Source: Prevotella sp. UBA4376
Lineage (GTDB): Bacteria; Bacteroidota; Bacteroidia; Bacteroidales; Bacteroidaceae
DNA: 26,165 nt
Direction of reading: 5' to 3'
Assembly: GCA_002391185.1 (NCBI GenBank)
Contig: DGRY01000028.1
Span: 1,184 to 27,348 of the forward strand
Below are positions 23,414 through 26,165 of this stretch, piece by piece. Both the position numbers and the translations under genes were made by a program. Within the stretch, counting starts at the first letter, position 1, and each line of letters begins with the position of its first letter. Under the pieces are notes generated by a model that was not told the origin of the DNA, did no database searches, and saw nothing but the letters and a program-made list of their open reading frames with translations.

Positions 23414-25267
23414 TTATTCTTCTTCGGTGTCTTCGTTTTCTTGATTCTGGTTGTCAATAGCCTTGATTTTCTCGCGAACAAGTTGTGCCTCGTCTTTGAG
23501 TTTTTGAATCTTGTGATTCATTTCGTCGATAAGACTGTTGCCTTTTTTGCTTGATGCGTTAAGGAAACCGAGGTTGTTCTCATAAGTGGTGATGTCGCTC
23601 TTTAGCTGTTCATATCTACGCATGAGTCGTCCACGTTCGTTGTCGAGGGCATCCTCGCCACGTTTTGCAAAGTTCTTTAGGTTGTTCTTGAAGTTGTCAA
23701 GACGCTTGCGGGCAATAGAGATGTGGAGTTCGCTATAGAGCTTGTCGAGAACATCATGATATTCTTTGTAGATCTTGTCCTTCTCTTTGAAAGGAACATG
23801 ACCAACTTTGTTGTATTCTTCAACAAGTTCCTGAAGTTTTGCTTGCAGATTTTCTGACTTCTCCTCAGCGAGGGCTTTCATCTGCGCAATGATATCTTTT
23901 TTCTTGTCAAGGTTGGTGTGCTCTTCGTTGCGAGTACCTGCATTGGCAGCATTACGTGCATCGAAGAAGTGGTTGCAGGCATCTTGGAACTCTTTCCAGA
24001 GTTCATCACCAATCTTCTTTGGAACGATACCCACTTTCTTCCATTCTCTCTGCAAAGCAATGAGCTTGTCGCTAGTTGATTTCCACTCTGTGCTATCGGT
24101 GAGGGCTTTTGCTTTTTCAACAAGAGCCTTTTTCTTTTCTACATTCTCATTGAAACGGTTCTTAAGTTCTTTGAAGAACTCAGCCTTGCGTCCGAAGAAG
24201 TCATCGCATGCAGCACGGAAACGCTCGAAGATTTTAACATTCATCTTCTGTGGTGCAAAACCAATCTTCTTCCATTCAGCTTGAATGTCGATGATTTCTT
24301 TGGTGTGCTTTTCCCAATCACCGGCTCCCTTGTTTTCTTCTTTGCCTATAGCTTCTACCTTCTCGCATAGAGCAGTTTTCTTCACAAGGTTGTCTTCCTC
24401 CTGGGCACGCAGTTTTTCAAAGTGCTCTTGATGACGCTTATTGATGGTGGTAGAAGCTGCCTTGAAGCGAGTCCATACTTGTTCGCGCAAGTCTTTAGCA
24501 ACAGGTCCAATCTCGCGATAGTCCTGGTGTAGTTTCTGTAGTTGATGGAAGGCGCTGATAACATCAGTAGCATCGGTAAGTGCTTCTGCCATTTCGCAAA
24601 GCTTGGTTTTGGCTTCAAGATTCTTTTTGAAGTCATATTCGCGTGCTTCACGATTGAGGTTTAGTAAATCGTAGAACTGTTCAACATAGAGTTGGTAGTT
24701 ACGCCACACCTCATTTGATTTCTCAGGTGGCACACTACCTATTTCTTTCCATTGCTGTTGCAGTTCTTTAAAAGCGTTGTATGATTTGTTGGCTTCATCT
24801 GGTGATGTAGCCATAGCTTTTATCTTTTCAATGATTTCGCATTTCTTCTCAAGATTGCTTTGACGTTGCTTCTCTTGTTCTTCAAACAATTTAGCACGAC
24901 GTTCCTTGATGACGCCCATCTCGGCTTTGAAGATTTCTTCCTCCTCATCAGGAACAACCTGATATTTCTCTGGGTCGCCGCCATCTTCAATGTAGGCTTT
25001 TTGCTGTGCGTCTCGCTCAGCAATATGAATTTTATAGAATGAAGTCTTCAGATAATCAATTTCCTCCTTGCTTGGTGCCTCGTCGCTACTCACAATGTCC
25101 TTTAATCGGTCAATAACCTCTTTCTTAGTTTTGTAAGTTTTCAGCGACTCTTTTTCGGCCTTGGCAGGCTTTGATTCATCGTTGTTCACTTCAGCAGCTA
25201 CCTCTGGTGTCTGCTGTGCTTCTTCTACTTTTCCCAATTCCAGGGTGTTTTCTTGAGAGTCCATCAT
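23414..25267 (-). CDS. DUF349-repeat coiled-coil protein (617 aa)
   Basis: A cytoplasmic, highly charged helical protein with five DUF349 repeats. Each carries the pattern aromatic-K-x-[IV]-G-x-[VA]-P followed by a helix with [WF]-x-x-[FY]: QQWKEIGSVPPEK, QDYREIGPVAKDL, AEWKKIGFAPQKM, REWKKVGIVPKKI and EEYNKVGHVPFKE. An acidic, low-complexity N-terminal ~45 residues (EEAQQTPEVAAEV) and an acidic C-terminal tail flank the repeats. There is no signal peptide or membrane segment. The family is common in Bacteroidetes and its function is not settled. ATG 25267 and the adjacent ATG 25264 are both possible. A -7-like TAGATTTGC lies upstream at plus 25327-25335. It is one of the core-type genes that frame the pilus region. 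Confidence 0.88.
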   Translation of the reverse strand: MMDSQENTLELGKVEEAQQTPEVAAEVNNDESKPAKAEKESLKTYKTKKEVIDRLKDIVSSDEAPSKEEIDYLKTSFYKIHIAERDAQQKAYIEDGGDPEKYQVVPDEEEEIFKAEMGVIKERRAKLFEEQEKQRQSNLEKKCEIIEKIKAMATSPDEANKSYNAFKELQQQWKEIGSVPPEKSNEVWRNYQLYVEQFYDLLNLNREAREYDFKKNLEAKTKLCEMAEALTDATDVISAFHQLQKLHQDYREIGPVAKDLREQVWTRFKAASTTINKRHQEHFEKLRAQEEDNLVKKTALCEKVEAIGKEENKGAGDWEKHTKEIIDIQAEWKKIGFAPQKMNVKIFERFRAACDDFFGRKAEFFKELKNRFNENVEKKKALVEKAKALTDSTEWKSTSDKLIALQREWKKVGIVPKKIGDELWKEFQDACNHFFDARNAANAGTRNEEHTNLDKKKDIIAQMKALAEEKSENLQAKLQELVEEYNKVGHVPFKEKDKIYKEYHDVLDKLYSELHISIARKRLDNFKNNLKNFAKRGEDALDNERGRLMRRYEQLKSDITTYENNLGFLNASSKKGNSLIDEMNHKIQKLKDEAQLVREKIKAIDNQNQENEDTEEE

Positions 25268-25326
25268 TTCACTTTTTTTAGTTTATGATTTGGTTTTTCA
25301 TTGCATAGCGCAATCAAATATGAGTT

Positions 25327-25335
25327 GCAAATCTA
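25327..25335 (-). promoter_or_regulatory. -7 box of the DUF349 gene
   Basis: Minus-strand TAGATTTGC matches TAnnTTTG exactly, with the frequent trailing C. No TTTG lies 19-21 bp upstream (only a T-rich stretch), so support is partial. The predicted leader is about 55-60 nt. Confidence 0.45.
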
Positions 25336-25389
25336 AATAAAAAAAACGTAAAATCCTAATTTTCAACGATTTTTTTACTTTTTAGCAAC

Positions 25390-26165
25390 TTAAAGAAGGC
25401 GTTTTATACGCAAAATCCACCAAGAAAGCCCTGAAACGATAACAGAAATAACTATAGCTGTGATGAAACCGAATGAACTATGTTCCATTCCGTTTATGAG
25501 GTTCATTCCGAAAAGACTTGCAATGAGTGTAGGGAACATCATGATGATACTCACAGAGGTGAGTGTACGCATCGTGGTGTTCATGTTGTTGTTGATGATG
25601 CTTGAATAGGTGTCCATCGTTGACTCGAGAATATCGGAATAGATACTTGTTATTTCTCGTGCCTGTGTGAGCTCAATGGTTACGTCTTCAATAAGGTCGG
25701 CATCAAGTTCATCGACTTGCAGTTTAAACTTCAGTTTTTGCAGAAGTGTTTCGTTGCCTCGGATGGATGTTGTGAAGTAGGTGAGAGAGTCCTGAAGACG
25801 GCTAAGTCCGATAAGACTTTCGTTGTTTACTCCGTGATCAAGGTTACGCTTTGATTTCTCAATGAGGGTATTAATCTGCTTTAGTCGCTTCAGATACCAT
25901 ACTGCACTTGAAAGGAAGAGTCGGAAGATAAGATCGACATAGTCGGTGAAACCAACGCCTCTTTTCTGCTGGAAGCTGACAAAGTCAATCATCATGTTTG
26001 TTTCGTAGAAACATACTGTGATGGTAATGTCGCGCTTGTGGATAATACCTAAAGGAACAGTGGTGTATGGTGTGCGTGAACGTACCTCCTTAACATAGGG
26101 TATGCGAAGGATAATGAGCATCCATCCGTCATCATATTCATAACGGGCACGCTCATCGGTATCGC
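25390..26165 (-). CDS. corA: CorA-family divalent cation transporter, partial (at least 258 codons, 5' end outside the window)
   Basis: The reading frame stays open to the window edge, upstream of the first internal ATG at 26121, with residues DTDERARYEYDDGW preceding MLIILRIP. The true start therefore lies outside. The soluble N-terminal part matches the CorA alpha/beta domain (DITITVCFYETNMMIDF), followed by a long helical region with RLQDSLTYFTTSIRGNE and the stalk helix. The C-terminus holds two membrane helices, and the first ends in the family signature Gly-Met-Asn (FGMNLING). The protein ends KRLL. CorA forms a pentameric inner-membrane channel for Mg2+ and related ions. It is 122 bp downstream of the DUF349 promoter region on the same strand, with no clear terminator between. 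Confidence 0.85.
   Translation of the reverse strand, partial: DTDERARYEYDDGWMLIILRIPYVKEVRSRTPYTTVPLGIIHKRDITITVCFYETNMMIDFVSFQQKRGVGFTDYVDLIFRLFLSSAVWYLKRLKQINTLIEKSKRNLDHGVNNESLIGLSRLQDSLTYFTTSIRGNETLLQKLKFKLQVDELDADLIEDVTIELTQAREITSIYSDILESTMDTYSSIINNNMNTTMRTLTSVSIIMMFPTLIASLFGMNLINGMEHSSFGFITAIVISVIVSGLSWWILRIKRLL

Overview
The window looks like a chromosomal segment of a Bacteroidales bacterium, most likely Prevotella or a close relative. The evidence is the gene content (fimbrillin-type lipoproteins, DUF3575, DUF5119, DUF349), promoters of the Bacteroidetes type (TTTG, about 19 bp, TAnnTTTG), start codons without Shine-Dalgarno sequences, and typical intergenic word repeats. The species cannot be named from the sequence.

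Left edge (1-1616): about 600 bases without a gene but with strong secondary structure. There is a 12-bp inverted repeat enclosing three small hairpins (178-292), a terminator-like hairpin (432-455) and a long branched hairpin (460-566). Then come an 88-aa protein of unknown function (minus) and a divergent 137-aa HicB-like protein with a C-terminal HTH (plus). The HicB-like gene has two identical palindromic operator candidates upstream and a clear terminator downstream. No HicA toxin gene is visible.

Main region (1617-21924): one 12-gene minus-strand operon of about 20 kb for a fimbrillin-type (type V, FimA/Mfa1-like) pilus. A promoter matching the Bacteroidetes consensus exactly sits at 21894-21924. 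In transcription order it encodes an OmpA-like/DUF3575 outer-membrane protein, a DUF5119 lipoprotein, and ten fimbrillin-like lipoproteins. Three of these are double-length two-domain fimbrillins in a row, and three carry C-terminal GLUG or beta-helix-like regions that look like adhesive tips. Nine of the ten have an Arg 28-36 residues after the lipidated Cys, most often within Ser-Arg-Ala. This matches the place where P. gingivalis FimA and Mfa1 are cut to release the donor-strand groove. No processing protease, regulator or recombinase lies in the window. Intergenic word repeats interrupt the operon at three places, and two of them run into coding sequence.

Right edge (21925-26165): an AT-rich spacer, a small AT-rich membrane protein whose start is set by a consensus promoter, a secreted M15 peptidase, a shared bidirectional terminator, a five-repeat DUF349 coiled-coil protein, and a CorA-family transporter that runs off the window.

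Overall this is a cell-surface pilus operon between ordinary chromosomal genes. The subunits would be exported as lipoproteins, cut at the Arg site and polymerised on the outer surface. The DUF3575 and DUF5119 proteins probably act at the outer membrane as assembly or anchor components, which is inferred from their position and family.
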